Positions 7,462 to 16,074 of a DNA stretch of 35,164 nt are shown here, piece after piece. This DNA comes from Dysgonomonas mossii DSM 22836. Lineage in GTDB: Bacteria > Bacteroidota > Bacteroidia > Bacteroidales > Dysgonomonadaceae. Within the stretch, counting starts at the first letter, position 1. Each line of letters starts with the position of its first letter. The stretch covers positions 1 through 35,164 of the forward strand of contig NZ_GL892014.1 of the NCBI RefSeq assembly GCF_000213575.1, read 5' to 3'. The position numbers were made by a program, and so were the translations under genes. The notes beneath the pieces were generated by a model that was not told where the DNA came from, searched no databases, and was given only the letters and a program-made list of their open reading frames with translations.

Positions 7462-7528
7462 AAGTATACTACATCCCTAGCCTATTAAATTGATATTAGC
7501 AGATAAACAGTTTTGAAAGTATTTATTT

Positions 7529-10500
7529 TTACATTTCGTCAGTATTTCTCTTTATACCTTCTATACCATCTCTAATAGCATACAACTCCTTAGTGTTCTT
7601 ATTTATATCCTTTAATTCATAATAAGAATTGATAGCTATATTCCTGTTTTCTTCCATCATGCGTTCTATTCTTAGCGATGATTGGCTAAGTACACCCAGA
7701 GGCATAGCGATAGTATCAAAATTAAACTTCTCGCTTACAGGCTGATTCCATTGCGCTATACGTGCGACGTTTTGATCTAGTGATATAAGGCGCATTTGCG
7801 AACCTGTTTCTATACCTACAAGTTTATCTCCTGTATCTTGTGACATAGAAACTGAATAACCAGACGATGGAGTTTGAGATGATCCTTTTGACTTATCGGT
7901 ATTCTTTAAATCTATCCCTGTAGCATCTTTTATATTTTGGTTTATAGAATCTACCATGCCTTGTATTGCAGGGAGTTGTGTTTTATACCTATCCATTACA
8001 GAATTAGTTTCTTTAGCTACTGCTTCGGATAATTGAGCCTCGGTTAAATTCCCTTTAGAGTATTCTTCATAAAGTTTTGCTATATTATCTTTGAAGTCTT
8101 TAAAAACATCTTTCAGTAATATAGTTTTTATCATATCGGACACTATATCCCTAAATGTTTCTTTCGCATAATCTTTAAAGCTATCTAAAGCGTTTTTCCC
8201 TTCATCAAACCAATCCCATATAGAGCTAACCATATTATCAACTAACGGCTCATACAAGGAATTTACATATTCTCTTAGTTGTGCTCTAAATTCATTATAT
8301 TGCTCTGTAAGTGTCTTTAATTCTTCTAAAGTCTCTTTTGTCTGCCCTACTAATTTATCTCCGTATTTTTCGAGTATGACACCTGCTAGTTCTTGATTGA
8401 GCATACCATCAGCACCAAACAATTGAGTATCTAAACCTTTTTTAAATAGATCTTTGTTGTTATTAATCCATGTTTGCAGATCTTCTGTTTTTTGAGATTT
8501 ACCGCCGATCCCGGAACCAAGAAAACCGCTACTCTTTTTTCTTGTCTCGATCCTTAGATTATTTACAGCCGCAGTAGTACCTTCTTTGTACTTTTTATTT
8601 AGCAAGTCGAATCCGAATGTTATCTTACTAACCCAACTAACAGCAGATTTAAATGTATTTGTAAGCCAACCTCCCGAACCTTTATTTTCATAAATAGCCT
8701 GTTCTTCGAGCATCTTATCTCTATATGACTCGAATATCTTAGTTTGAAGTTCTTTATAGTCCTTTAGGTTTCGAAGGCTATCGTTTCCAAACCATGAGTT
8801 TTCAGCTTGACGAGCTTTTAATACTGCAATTTCATATTCATTGACAGCATCACGCATATCGTTTATTCTTTCTATCTTCTCATCATACTTTTCGTATTGA
8901 CTGAAAGCATCAGGAAGGATAGAATTAAGCTGTTTCATCAACTGGATAGCGGTAGAGATAATAGTAAGTATGACAGATGCTTTTTCTACAACAGAAATAG
9001 CTTGTGCACCGGTCTGCGCAACTTTTTCTATACCTTCGCTTGCAGTAGTGTAGAATGATGTAATATCCCCGATAAATGAAATTATTTCGCCTGATGTGCC
9101 ACCAAGTGCATTTCCAAGACCGGACATCTCTTTAGCTAATGCAGATACTTGATCTCTTATTTTCTTTTGAGTATCTAAAACCTTTTTGTTTTTATTATAA
9201 TATTCATCTTTGGCTTTATTTACCCTCTTTATTGCTTCTTCTTCCGTTAATAGTGGATCACCAATACCTAATTTAACCAGTCTTAAATCATTTTCGGCTT
9301 TTATTAATCGTTGATTGGCTTTTACAGCTTCATCTTTCTGTTTTATAAGAGATCCGTATAGGTCACGATTAGAAAGCTCATCGGCTATAGATTGTATGGT
9401 AGCTGTATATTCTCGAAGGTCTTTCGGCGATAATGTTTTTGCAGCCTCTTCTTTGAATTTTTCAAATTGACCAAGAAGAGAATTAAGCGTTTCTGTTGAT
9501 GTTGTTCCCAGATCTTCGAATGCTCTGATATATTCTGGAGCCTCTTTCATGCGCTCAAAGTCGAATGATATAAGATCTTTTCCCTTATCAGTTGTCGCTT
9601 TTGCAATGGATCTATTAAGTTTATTTACTGCTTCTTTATCTCCTTTCTCTTGAGCCTTTTCCCTTAATTTTATAAGGGTATCAATGTCCTTGTTGAACTT
9701 CTTTTCTATATCGAGTCTTTGATCTGCATAAGATTGATATTTGTCTGTTAACTCCTTTAAAGTATCTTTGTTGGCTTTTAATAAAATAGCAAATGATATA
9801 TTTGTCTTTTTATTTATTTGCTCTTGAATATATGCATCGCTCAATTCTTTTGGCAATAGCGTTTTATCAAAAGTTGCAAAATTAAACCCGGTATCTGTAC
9901 CATTATTTTTTATATAAATATTCTTGGCTGCTTCTTGCTGATCTTTTATCATCTTTTGGCGGAACTCTTTAATTGATATAAGTTCTTTTGCCATATTCAA
10001 CTGATTTTGCCTATATCTTTTATCAAAACTATCATCCTCAATATCCAACATTTTTTGCTCGTACTCAAGTTGTTGTTTTGCTGATTCGCTATCGAGTTCG
10101 GCTTGAAGATTAAGTAGTTTCAATGCTGCATCTCGCATCCTTTGAGCTCTCTTTTCTCCTTTAGGATCTTCTTCTTTCGTATTTTCTAACCCCGGTGTAT
10201 ATTTTGATGAGCCTATTGTATATTCCAATGATACATGTCCCATCTTTTTACCGGCTAACTGTTTAGCTTCATTTATTGATTTTGAAACCTCTAATGTTGC
10301 TTGCGCTGTATTTTGAGCGAAGTTTTTAATAAAATTATTATACGCTTCTAATGCTTTAGCAGGAGAACCAATATTACTCATAACATCTGCAAATGCACCC
10401 ATAGCATCAATGGCTATTTTTACATCTTTTTTAATATTTGCAAATACAGCAGTAAATATGACATATACGCCACCTATAGCAGCTCTCAATGTTTCAGAAG

Positions 10501-11461
10501 TATTATACCAATAAATAAATTTATTTACTACTACTTCTATTCTTTTAACGAGTAACGGCAAGTATCTTTCAGCTAAAGCACCTATAGAATCGAACGCACT
10601 AGCAACTATCTCATTCCATATAACCCTTATTCCAAGCAAGGCATTGCCTACTTTTAGTTGTGCATTCTCTCTCTTAGCTGCTGCAATCTGTTCTTTATCG
10701 GCTGCCGATAACACATAATTTCCCTGCTCTTTTAGTTTTTCATTTATCATATCTATGGCAGTTCCCATAAAATCGCCTGTTTTTTTAGCTCTTTTCTGTA
10801 ACTCTGCCACATTAATTTGTAGGTTATCAAGTATTTTTATTGATTTTCTTCCAAGTCCTGTTACAATAGAATCTACTAAATAATCTACGCTTTGCCCTGT
10901 ATCTGCTGCTCTTTGTTGTGCAAACTGTAGAAGTCCACCAAGTTTTTGAACAGGAATGCCAAAGTTTTGAGCTTGAACTGCTGCTTTCATCAATTCAAGA
11001 TCATTAATTGTTCCTTTTGTCGATTTTCTTAATCCATCTAATAATGTTGGATCATTTAATCCATCGAACGCCCTTTTGACTCCTTGCGCTTGTGTTGCCA
11101 TTGCAATACCCTGTGCTGCGAACTCCATAGCAACAGATGTTAGTTTAGCTATTGCAGCTCCAACAGCTAATATAACCCCTCCGATCTTAGCAATGCCAGT
11201 ATTTAATGCACCTAAACCCGACGTTGTTGTCTGAGTCGCTTGATTGGCTATATTTTGCTGAGATGTATATTTCTGTATATTTAATTGAAGTTCATTAACT
11301 CTTTTTGTTGTGTAGAACAACTCGTTATTGAGACGATCATAAGCTTTTGGGTCGCTTTCTCTTTTCATACCTGCAAGAGAAGCCCTTAATTCGTCTATTC
11401 TTCTTTTTAAGTTAATAACCTCTTGGGCGTTCGCCTTTATGTTTATTGCTGATCCTGCCAT
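7529..11461 (-). CDS. Tail tape measure protein
   Basis: At 1310 residues this is the longest gene in the window. It directly follows the tail chaperones and the gp10-like gene, the standard place for a tape measure. It is mostly charged helix and coiled coil (residues 10-65 and long stretches at about 430-880). Hydrophobic helices lie at about residues 88-125 and 325-345, with further Gly/Ala-rich ones near 830. No lytic transglycosylase or peptidase motif was seen. By the usual scaling (about 0.15 nm per residue) it would fit a tail near 190-200 nm. It starts 4 bp after the preceding gene. Confidence 0.9.
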   Translation of the reverse strand: MAGSAINIKANAQEVINLKRRIDELRASLAGMKRESDPKAYDRLNNELFYTTKRVNELQLNIQKYTSQQNIANQATQTTTSGLGALNTGIAKIGGVILAVGAAIAKLTSVAMEFAAQGIAMATQAQGVKRAFDGLNDPTLLDGLRKSTKGTINDLELMKAAVQAQNFGIPVQKLGGLLQFAQQRAADTGQSVDYLVDSIVTGLGRKSIKILDNLQINVAELQKRAKKTGDFMGTAIDMINEKLKEQGNYVLSAADKEQIAAAKRENAQLKVGNALLGIRVIWNEIVASAFDSIGALAERYLPLLVKRIEVVVNKFIYWYNTSETLRAAIGGVYVIFTAVFANIKKDVKIAIDAMGAFADVMSNIGSPAKALEAYNNFIKNFAQNTAQATLEVSKSINEAKQLAGKKMGHVSLEYTIGSSKYTPGLENTKEEDPKGEKRAQRMRDAALKLLNLQAELDSESAKQQLEYEQKMLDIEDDSFDKRYRQNQLNMAKELISIKEFRQKMIKDQQEAAKNIYIKNNGTDTGFNFATFDKTLLPKELSDAYIQEQINKKTNISFAILLKANKDTLKELTDKYQSYADQRLDIEKKFNKDIDTLIKLREKAQEKGDKEAVNKLNRSIAKATTDKGKDLISFDFERMKEAPEYIRAFEDLGTTSTETLNSLLGQFEKFKEEAAKTLSPKDLREYTATIQSIADELSNRDLYGSLIKQKDEAVKANQRLIKAENDLRLVKLGIGDPLLTEEEAIKRVNKAKDEYYNKNKKVLDTQKKIRDQVSALAKEMSGLGNALGGTSGEIISFIGDITSFYTTASEGIEKVAQTGAQAISVVEKASVILTIISTAIQLMKQLNSILPDAFSQYEKYDEKIERINDMRDAVNEYEIAVLKARQAENSWFGNDSLRNLKDYKELQTKIFESYRDKMLEEQAIYENKGSGGWLTNTFKSAVSWVSKITFGFDLLNKKYKEGTTAAVNNLRIETRKKSSGFLGSGIGGKSQKTEDLQTWINNNKDLFKKGLDTQLFGADGMLNQELAGVILEKYGDKLVGQTKETLEELKTLTEQYNEFRAQLREYVNSLYEPLVDNMVSSIWDWFDEGKNALDSFKDYAKETFRDIVSDMIKTILLKDVFKDFKDNIAKLYEEYSKGNLTEAQLSEAVAKETNSVMDRYKTQLPAIQGMVDSINQNIKDATGIDLKNTDKSKGSSQTPSSGYSVSMSQDTGDKLVGIETGSQMRLISLDQNVARIAQWNQPVSEKFNFDTIAMPLGVLSQSSLRIERMMEENRNIAINSYYELKDINKNTKELYAIRDGIEGIKRNTDEM

Positions 11462-11465
11462 AATT

Positions 11466-11867
11466 TTATATTTTTCTTGCTTCTGATTCTACTTTTAAAA
11501 ATCCGCTACTTACCACATCATAACCTTTACCTTCCACCCATGTACAATACTCCATTCCATTACCGCACACAAGCTCTATTCCTACACCATCTCTGTATTT
11601 ATCTAAGAAATAGCTCATAGTCGGTAACCCTATACTCTCGTATAGAACTTTGCCCTCTTTATACAGTCTATAAGAATTTGCGTTTCTTAAATTTTCTGTA
11701 TGGTCCATATAATCTTTAGGCACACTATTTTGCCCTTTATGTCGTCTTGCCTCAATTACATAAGCCTCACCTATACGCATCATTTTTAAGATAAGTTTCC
11801 TTTCTTGCGCTTCAATTTCCTTAAACACATCATCAATTCCGCTTAGGTCTACATCTATCTTTATCAT
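11466..11867 (-). CDS. HK97 gp10-like / tail-associated protein
   Basis: The 133-residue protein has an N-terminal amphipathic helix (DDVFKEIEAQERKLILKMMRIGEAYVIEARRH). It is followed by 'PKDYMDHTENLRNANSYRL' and a beta region ending 'GMEYCTWVEGKGYDVVSSG'. That layout (helix, 'D.TG/N LR.S', then '..YA..VE.G') is characteristic of the HK97 gp10 / tail-completion family. Here it sits between the tail chaperones and the tape measure rather than before the major tail protein. It overlaps the chaperone extension by 4 nt. The family call is by pattern only. Confidence 0.6.
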   Translation of the reverse strand: MIKIDVDLSGIDDVFKEIEAQERKLILKMMRIGEAYVIEARRHKGQNSVPKDYMDHTENLRNANSYRLYKEGKVLYESIGLPTMSYFLDKYRDGVGIELVCGNGMEYCTWVEGKGYDVVSSGFLKVESEARKI

Positions 11868-12097
11868 CCTTTTATATTATTCCCGAATAGCTCATCGCTG
11901 CTTTTTCGGATTATTATATCCCCTGTTGCTTCTCGTTGTTTATCTGCTTGCATCATAACTAAGTTTCGGTATGGTATCAACTCGAAAACTTCTTTGTATG
12001 AAAGGTGTAAACTATCCATGAATGAGGATATTTGCCCCATCATTGTATCACCACCTATTATAGTGGTCTTGCTATTATTTTTGCTGCGCTCAAGCAC
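11864..12097 (-). CDS. Tail assembly chaperone, frameshift-extension ORF (gpT-like)
   Basis: This 77-codon frame starts only at a GTG and overlaps the 3' end of the preceding chaperone gene by 40 nt in the -1 frame. That is the arrangement of lambda G/GT and many siphophages, where a programmed -1 frameshift yields a longer fusion that recruits the tape measure. The C-terminal part (residues about 19-60, 'MMGQISSFMDSLHLSYKEVF' then 'IPYRNLVMMQADKQR') has the 'LS..eV...P......l..A' look of T-domain proteins that precede tape measure genes. It probably exists mainly as the C-terminal part of a fusion, not as a free protein. Confidence 0.7.
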   Translation of the reverse strand: MLERSKNNSKTTIIGGDTMMGQISSFMDSLHLSYKEVFELIPYRNLVMMQADKQREATGDIIIRKSSDELFGNNIKG

Positions 12098-12474
12098 CCT
12101 TGCGCACTTCGAAAAACCTTTTCCTTGTCTATAAGGCTTAATATGGTATCTATTGCAATATCTATTTCATCTTGCGAAACGCTAGGATCTTTATTTATCC
12201 ATTCGTTGTATATCTTATCTGATAATTGAATATCACTTTCTATAAATCTGCTTATTCCTCTTAGCTGATGTTTTGATATTTCAGGTATCTGGGTGACTAA
12301 TGATAGGTTTGTTTGGTCTTTTAAATTAAAATCTATCTTAGCCCATTCACTAAGACCTAGACACATAGTCTTAATAGTTGGTGCTTTTACCTCATAAGCC
12401 TTACCCCCTATGAATATGGTCTTATAGTCTAATCCTAAAAGTGCCTCAGATACTAGTTTAGCTGCTTCGTTCAT
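12058..12474 (-). CDS. Tail assembly chaperone (gpG-like)
   Basis: A start at ATG 12472-12474 (MNEAAKLVSEALLGLDYKTI) is preferred. It gives 138 residues. An ATG eight codons upstream at 12498 lies inside the terminator hairpin that follows the major tail protein. The product is mainly helical with a short beta start (KTIFIGGKAYEVKAPTIKTM), the pattern of tail-tube assembly chaperones. It lies between the major tail protein and tape measure genes and overlaps the -1 frame ORF at 11864-12097. It is expected to hold the tape measure soluble during tail assembly. The long form would come from frameshifting near its stop codon. Confidence 0.75.
   Translation of the reverse strand: MNEAAKLVSEALLGLDYKTIFIGGKAYEVKAPTIKTMCLGLSEWAKIDFNLKDQTNLSLVTQIPEISKHQLRGISRFIESDIQLSDKIYNEWINKDPSVSQDEIDIAIDTILSLIDKEKVFRSAQGCLSAAKIIARPL
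12077..12083 (-). promoter_or_regulatory. Candidate -1 frameshift site (CAAAAAT) in the tail chaperone overlap
   Basis: Read in the zero frame the sequence is GCA AAA ATA. tRNA-Lys on AAA can slip one base back onto AAA, joining the zero frame to the ORF that ends at 11864. It is not a perfect X XXY YYZ heptamer. An alternative lies at the run of five T's (GTT TTT CGA, 12111-12118). The exact site is not settled by sequence. Confidence 0.4.
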
Positions 12475-12487
12475 ATTATTTTTATCG

Positions 12488-12522
12488 AAAAAGGGCAAGC
12501 AGTAAACACCGCCTGCCCTTTT
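12488..12522 (-). terminator. Terminator/attenuator after the major tail protein gene
   Basis: A stem of AAAGGGCA-GC with GC-TGCCCTTT flanks a 10-nt loop and is followed on the minus strand by a T-run. It lies directly between the major tail protein and chaperone genes, where partial termination would give the high major-tail to low chaperone ratio needed for assembly. Confidence 0.75.
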
Positions 12523-12542
12523 GGTTATACATAATTATTTTC

Positions 12543-13115
12543 TTATCCTATGACTGCTGCGTCAACGGCTGATTTGCGAATCTGAACGAACCCTTCTATC
12601 GCTGTATCCGGAACCATAGCTGTAGCCGTAACCAACATGCCTATTGCATTATCCACGGTTGAATCTCTTGCCTGAATAAATGCTTTAGGGAATACGATAT
12701 ACACGCCGTCTTCTGTCAATGCAACCACAGACTTGTAAATGTTTTGTTTTGTAGATGGTGCACCGTATTTATCAGCCCCGGCTGTTCCTCCCTTAAAGTC
12801 AGCAATATTTGTAAAATCAAACTTACCAACTGTAAATGTGATTACTTTTGCTCCTTTAGCGGTTGTACCACCCCTATACACTTCGCCTGTTAGCTGATCT
12901 GTATAGAAGTTTGTTGTATCTTCTGCTTCGTCATAATTCCATGTGTCTTGATGCACGTTTGGAACTGTTTTTGTATTCTCATCTGCCAAAAATGCCTTTA
13001 ATTCTGCAGGGGTAAGACCTTTTGTCGGGTCTCCTGCTACTGGTGCGGTTGCTGCTGTCAATAGATCATTACTATGATAAATAGCTGAAATTCCTATTCT
13101 TGAAATACTTGCCAT
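12543..13115 (-). CDS. Major tail (tube) protein
   Basis: The 190-residue protein is rich in Thr, Ala and Gly, with a beta-dominated pattern and a typical tube-protein layout: 'ISRIGISAIYHSND' start, a central 'YRGGTTAKGAKVITFTVGKF' strand region and a 'GVYIVFPKAFIQARDS' strand near the C-terminus. It lies just upstream of a strong terminator and the tail chaperones, and downstream of the tail completion genes. That is the canonical place for the major tail protein. It would polymerise as hexameric rings around the tape measure. No Ig-like C-terminal domain is seen. Confidence 0.85.
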   Translation of the reverse strand: MASISRIGISAIYHSNDLLTAATAPVAGDPTKGLTPAELKAFLADENTKTVPNVHQDTWNYDEAEDTTNFYTDQLTGEVYRGGTTAKGAKVITFTVGKFDFTNIADFKGGTAGADKYGAPSTKQNIYKSVVALTEDGVYIVFPKAFIQARDSTVDNAIGMLVTATAMVPDTAIEGFVQIRKSAVDAAVIG

Positions 13116-13120
13116 AATCT

Positions 13121-13549
13121 TTATAATTTAAAATTTTGATTTGTTACTTTTAATCTTACGTTTAAAAAGTTACTCCATGTTTCAGGATCATCTTCTTGAA
13201 CAATATCCTCCAATCTGTAATAGATGGTTTTCCCTTCGAACTCTACGAATGTCCGTTTGTAGAATAACTCAGTGCATACCCTTTCTAAAATTCTTAATCT
13301 TGATGTATCAGGCATATATGAACCTAAATCATTCAAATATTTCTTAGGTACATAAACACATACTCTTGCATACGTTTGCTGCCAATCACTATTATCAGTA
13401 GCATTAACGATAACGACTATTCTCTCTTTAACAGAGCCTTCTTTCACTGGCAAATGTTGATCCTTTACTATTTCAGGAATTAATCCTAAAACAGCATTAG
13501 ATTTAACATTGTCAATCAGAATAGTTTTTATGTCGTTTGTTGCTATCAT
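13121..13549 (-). CDS. Tail terminator/completion protein (lambda gpU-type position)
   Basis: The 142-residue protein has an N-terminal helix (DIKTILIDNVKSNAVL). Alternating strands follow, 'VVIVNATDNSDWQQTYARVC' and 'KTIYYRLEDIVQEDDPETW', ending in a strand 'NFLNVRLKVTNQNF'. This alpha/beta order and the position directly before the major tail protein match tail terminator proteins, which cap the tube and join it to the head. It overlaps the upstream head-closure gene by 4 nt (ATGA) and ends 5 bp before the major tail gene. The assignment rests on gene order and general layout. Confidence 0.65.
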   Translation of the reverse strand: MIATNDIKTILIDNVKSNAVLGLIPEIVKDQHLPVKEGSVKERIVVIVNATDNSDWQQTYARVCVYVPKKYLNDLGSYMPDTSRLRILERVCTELFYKRTFVEFEGKTIYYRLEDIVQEDDPETWSNFLNVRLKVTNQNFKL

Positions 13550-13872
13550 TTACTACCTAATATTATTTGAGTATAATTCAAAGCACTAAGCCTTTTTAAA
13601 TCTACGATCTGTGATTTTGCTCTGACAAGTTCTCCCTCTTTAACTGTAACCGTCACGCCTATTCCTAAATCGTCTCTACGATCTAAATTGACTGTATGTG
13701 TTGGTATTATCCCTGTTCCGGCATAAGCTTTCTTTATATCTGTACTTGCATCATGCAAAAAGCAATCGCATAAATATTCTACAGTTTCAGTGCCTTCTTG
13801 CCAATCTCCGTTTTCATCTTGATAAGATGGTGTCGATTTGTGGATATACAGTTTATGAGGTTTGAAATACAT
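13546..13872 (-). CDS. Head closure / head-tail stopper protein
   Basis: The 108-residue, mostly beta product runs 'KPHKLYIHKSTPSYQDENGD' then 'VEYLCDCFLHDAST' and 'RRDDLGIGVTVTVKEGELVR'. It resembles SPP1 gp16-like stopper proteins in size, strand pattern and a central 'G--V-V--G--V' segment. It lies in the connector cassette between the gp15/gp6-like adaptor and the tail terminator. Overlaps are 1 nt (TAATG) with the gene before and 4 nt with the gene after. Function is inferred from cassette order. Confidence 0.65.
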   Translation of the reverse strand: MYFKPHKLYIHKSTPSYQDENGDWQEGTETVEYLCDCFLHDASTDIKKAYAGTGIIPTHTVNLDRRDDLGIGVTVTVKEGELVRAKSQIVDLKRLSALNYTQIILGSK

Positions 13873-14186
13873 TACAAAAATCTTACAGATGGTTTTTGAT
13901 TAAGTTCATCTTTAATTCCAAGTTCTTTACATAGCCAAGCATAATATTGAAGTATGTCTTTTGTATCAAATGATACAGAGAACCCACTTTCAGATATTGA
14001 TTTTGCTCTAAGAAGTAATTGAGGTATGATATATCTAATTAATCCAAGATACACCGAATTTCGATTTTCATTTGAAAATTCTAAACCTACATCAATACCC
14101 ATAAGATCAAGATCAGCAAGATCAGCCTCTGAGATATTCACTCCGTAAGGCTGAAATTTGCTTGTTATGTAATCCTTTATTATCAT
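13872..14186 (-). CDS. Head-tail connector (adaptor, gp6/gp15-like)
   Basis: The 104-residue all-helical protein begins MIIKDYITSKFQPYGVNISE. It has a long helix 'NSVYLGLIRYIIPQLLLRAK' and 'ILQYYAWLCKELGI' near the end. Short helical bundles of this size just after the major capsid gene are the usual portal adaptors of siphophages (HK97 gp6, SPP1 gp15 class). Its start overlaps the preceding small gene by 4 nt. The call rests on position and fold type; no diagnostic residues exist for this family. Confidence 0.65.
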   Translation of the reverse strand: MIIKDYITSKFQPYGVNISEADLADLDLMGIDVGLEFSNENRNSVYLGLIRYIIPQLLLRAKSISESGFSVSFDTKDILQYYAWLCKELGIKDELNQKPSVRFL

Positions 14187-14383
14187 TTGGATACTTTCTT
14201 AGTTGCCTTCTTGTCTTCTACTACTTCTTCTTTAGGATCCTCTTTTACTTCGAGTTCTATTAATCCTCTTTCTGTAAGGTCTTGAATCCTTGCTTTATCA
14301 GAAATATCAATAACCTCACCCGGTTTGTATTCCTTTGAAAAATCGAACTTATCAGTAAAACCCTTTAATACTTTTACTTTCAT
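14183..14383 (-). CDS. Small head-associated protein with KOW-like N-terminus, Lys/Glu-rich tail
   Basis: The 66-residue protein starts MKVKVLKGFTDKFDFSKEYK and continues 'GEVIDISDKARIQDLTERGLIEL'. This pattern ('vkVLKgF.Dk.....Y..Ged.e..d.R...L..rGLie') is widespread in small proteins encoded next to capsid genes in many phages. The last 20 residues are a charged KKATKK-type tail. It lies between major capsid and connector genes, 11 bp after the capsid gene. Its exact role is unknown; a capsid accessory function is inferred from position. Confidence 0.6.
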   Translation of the reverse strand: MKVKVLKGFTDKFDFSKEYKPGEVIDISDKARIQDLTERGLIELEVKEDPKEEVVEDKKATKKVSK

Positions 14384-14394
14384 AGTAGAAATAT

Positions 14395-15471
14395 TTATGA
14401 GAAGTTAACCAAATCTAAGTTTACAATCTTATGAGGTGCAGCGATGTTTGGTATCCATTCGGCTCCATACTCCATGAAACGACCTTCTTCGGTTCTAACC
14501 TGTGATATATACATACCACCCTCAGAGCGAGTATAAACTTTACCCGGTATAGGATCGCTTGCTTCGTATGGCTCATGCCACATCATCTTACCGATCTTAT
14601 CAGCTTGCAATAGTGTTACACGCTTGTCTGCAAATGTTGAAACAGAACCCCCGTCAGTTGTAGCTACATATTCTTCAACTATGCGTACAGGTGGCAATCC
14701 TATACCAGTGAACAGCTGATTTGCCATAGCGTCAGTCATAAGACCTCCTGCCGATGCTAGTTCTGCGCTACCGAATATCATCTTATAGTTTGTTCCAAAC
14801 TCGGCAGCACCGATGATATATTTATTGAATGTAGATCTTGACATCTCGATAACTGAGAATGCGCCAATAGTTGCCCGAAGTGATTCGATCAATGTTTTCA
14901 GGTAAGTAATAAACTTATCCTGATCGCCTACTAATGGTGTGTAGTACTTAACCGGCAATTCAATATCAAGAAGCTCAATTCCTTGCGGATTATCTGCAAG
15001 CTTCACCTCTGCTTTACCTGTTGATCTCAAAGAACCTACAACCAAATCCATACGTTTGTGAGGCGCAAGAAGTACTTGTCTCAAATCGTCTGTGATATAA
15101 TCAATAATAGCATTCAGCGCAGCTATTTGATCGGCTGTTTTAGCCTGATTGTATTTATCAATCAAAGATTTAAGCTGATCTAGTCGGTCGTTATCCATCT
15201 GATAACGGTCTCCTAAATAAGCAACTTCTCCGTAACCTTGTCCTATAGACCGGCGTTCACGAAGCGGTTTGTTCGAGTTCCTGTCAATGATTGATCCTGC
15301 TGTTACACCTGTCACAGTTCCAAGATAAGTCTTGAATGTGCGTGACATTGTTTGCTCAAAGTCAAGATAACGCTTCCAATAGATAGTGTCTAGCTTTGTT
15401 TGCATTACCCTGTCAATTATCGCTTTTACGATATTTGCATCGTTGAATAATTTATCTAATGTCAATTGCAT
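14395..15471 (-). CDS. Major capsid protein
   Basis: The 358-residue product lies in the expected place: after scaffold and head fiber, before connectors. It begins with helices 'MQLTLDKLFNDANIVKAIID' and has an extended arm region with 'GYGEVAYLGDRYQMDNDRLD'. Its C-terminal half contains 'VIEMSRSTFNKYIIGAAEFG', 'GIGLPPVRIVEEYVA' and 'RVTLLQADKIGKMMWHEPYE'. The 'G.pv.i...' and 'vtLlp.g..G.m....' order is typical of HK97-fold capsid proteins of this group. No protease gene was found nearby, so maturation may not need a separate protease. No lysine cross-link could be assigned. Confidence 0.85.
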   Translation of the reverse strand: MQLTLDKLFNDANIVKAIIDRVMQTKLDTIYWKRYLDFEQTMSRTFKTYLGTVTGVTAGSIIDRNSNKPLRERRSIGQGYGEVAYLGDRYQMDNDRLDQLKSLIDKYNQAKTADQIAALNAIIDYITDDLRQVLLAPHKRMDLVVGSLRSTGKAEVKLADNPQGIELLDIELPVKYYTPLVGDQDKFITYLKTLIESLRATIGAFSVIEMSRSTFNKYIIGAAEFGTNYKMIFGSAELASAGGLMTDAMANQLFTGIGLPPVRIVEEYVATTDGGSVSTFADKRVTLLQADKIGKMMWHEPYEASDPIPGKVYTRSEGGMYISQVRTEEGRFMEYGAEWIPNIAAPHKIVNLDLVNFS

Positions 15472-15484
15472 AGCTTATAATTTA

Positions 15485-16072
15485 TTAGGGTTGAAACATA
15501 AAATTATCACCTAGAGAAGCTTTATCCTTGTCAGAGATAGGAAGTTTAAGCTTACTTTCTATTACCTCATAAGCACGTCCAACGGCTGTTACTGTTGCTC
15601 CGCTTTCTACTTTAGTTCTCGCATAATTAAGTTTGTTGGCTACATTCTTAGGGGTTGTTCCTCCTACTGCTGTTGCTTCAAACAAAACCTGACCGACTGT
15701 AACGGCTGCACCGATTGTGGCTGCTACTGTCACAAGATCATAACTTGCGTTTGTCTTATCAATGGCTGTTACTTCTGCTCCTTTTGCTCCTGTTCCTAAA
15801 TACATACCTACTGCAATAAGAGAGTTTTTAGCAATCTTATACGATGTGGCTGATGCATTAGCAGCTTCAACAATAGTAGCATTCTTAACAACCTTTACTT
15901 TGCGAGTGGTGAAATCCACTGCTATGGGTGCTAATACCGGAACAATATATCCATCTGTTAAAGAAGAATCGTCCAAGTTGAAACCTCCCGAATGACGGAA
16001 GACTGTTTCAAAACGGCAAAGTTCCTCGATTACCGGTTCAGCGTTCAGGTTATAACTAACTCCTGCTGGCAT
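15485..16072 (-). CDS. Head fiber / capsid decoration protein
   Basis: The 195-residue protein begins MPAGVSYNLNAEPVIEELCR. It then has low-complexity Ala/Val/Thr-rich beta repeats ('AVDFTTRKVKVVKNATIVEA', 'VTVAATIGAAVTVGQVLFEA') as seen in phi29 gp8.5-type head fiber proteins of Bacteroidetes phages. It lies 13 bp before the major capsid gene and 2 bp after the scaffold gene. It is probably displayed on the capsid surface, where it might bind mucus or host glycans; that role is inferred from the family. Nothing is truncated. Confidence 0.7.
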   Translation of the reverse strand: MPAGVSYNLNAEPVIEELCRFETVFRHSGGFNLDDSSLTDGYIVPVLAPIAVDFTTRKVKVVKNATIVEAANASATSYKIAKNSLIAVGMYLGTGAKGAEVTAIDKTNASYDLVTVAATIGAAVTVGQVLFEATAVGGTTPKNVANKLNYARTKVESGATVTAVGRAYEVIESKLKLPISDKDKASLGDNFMFQP

Positions 16073-16074
16073 AA

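Noticed and set aside
12475-12498. Longer start for the tail chaperone at 12498
   Set aside because: The start codon lies inside the terminator stem after the major tail gene; the internal ATG at 12474 fits better.
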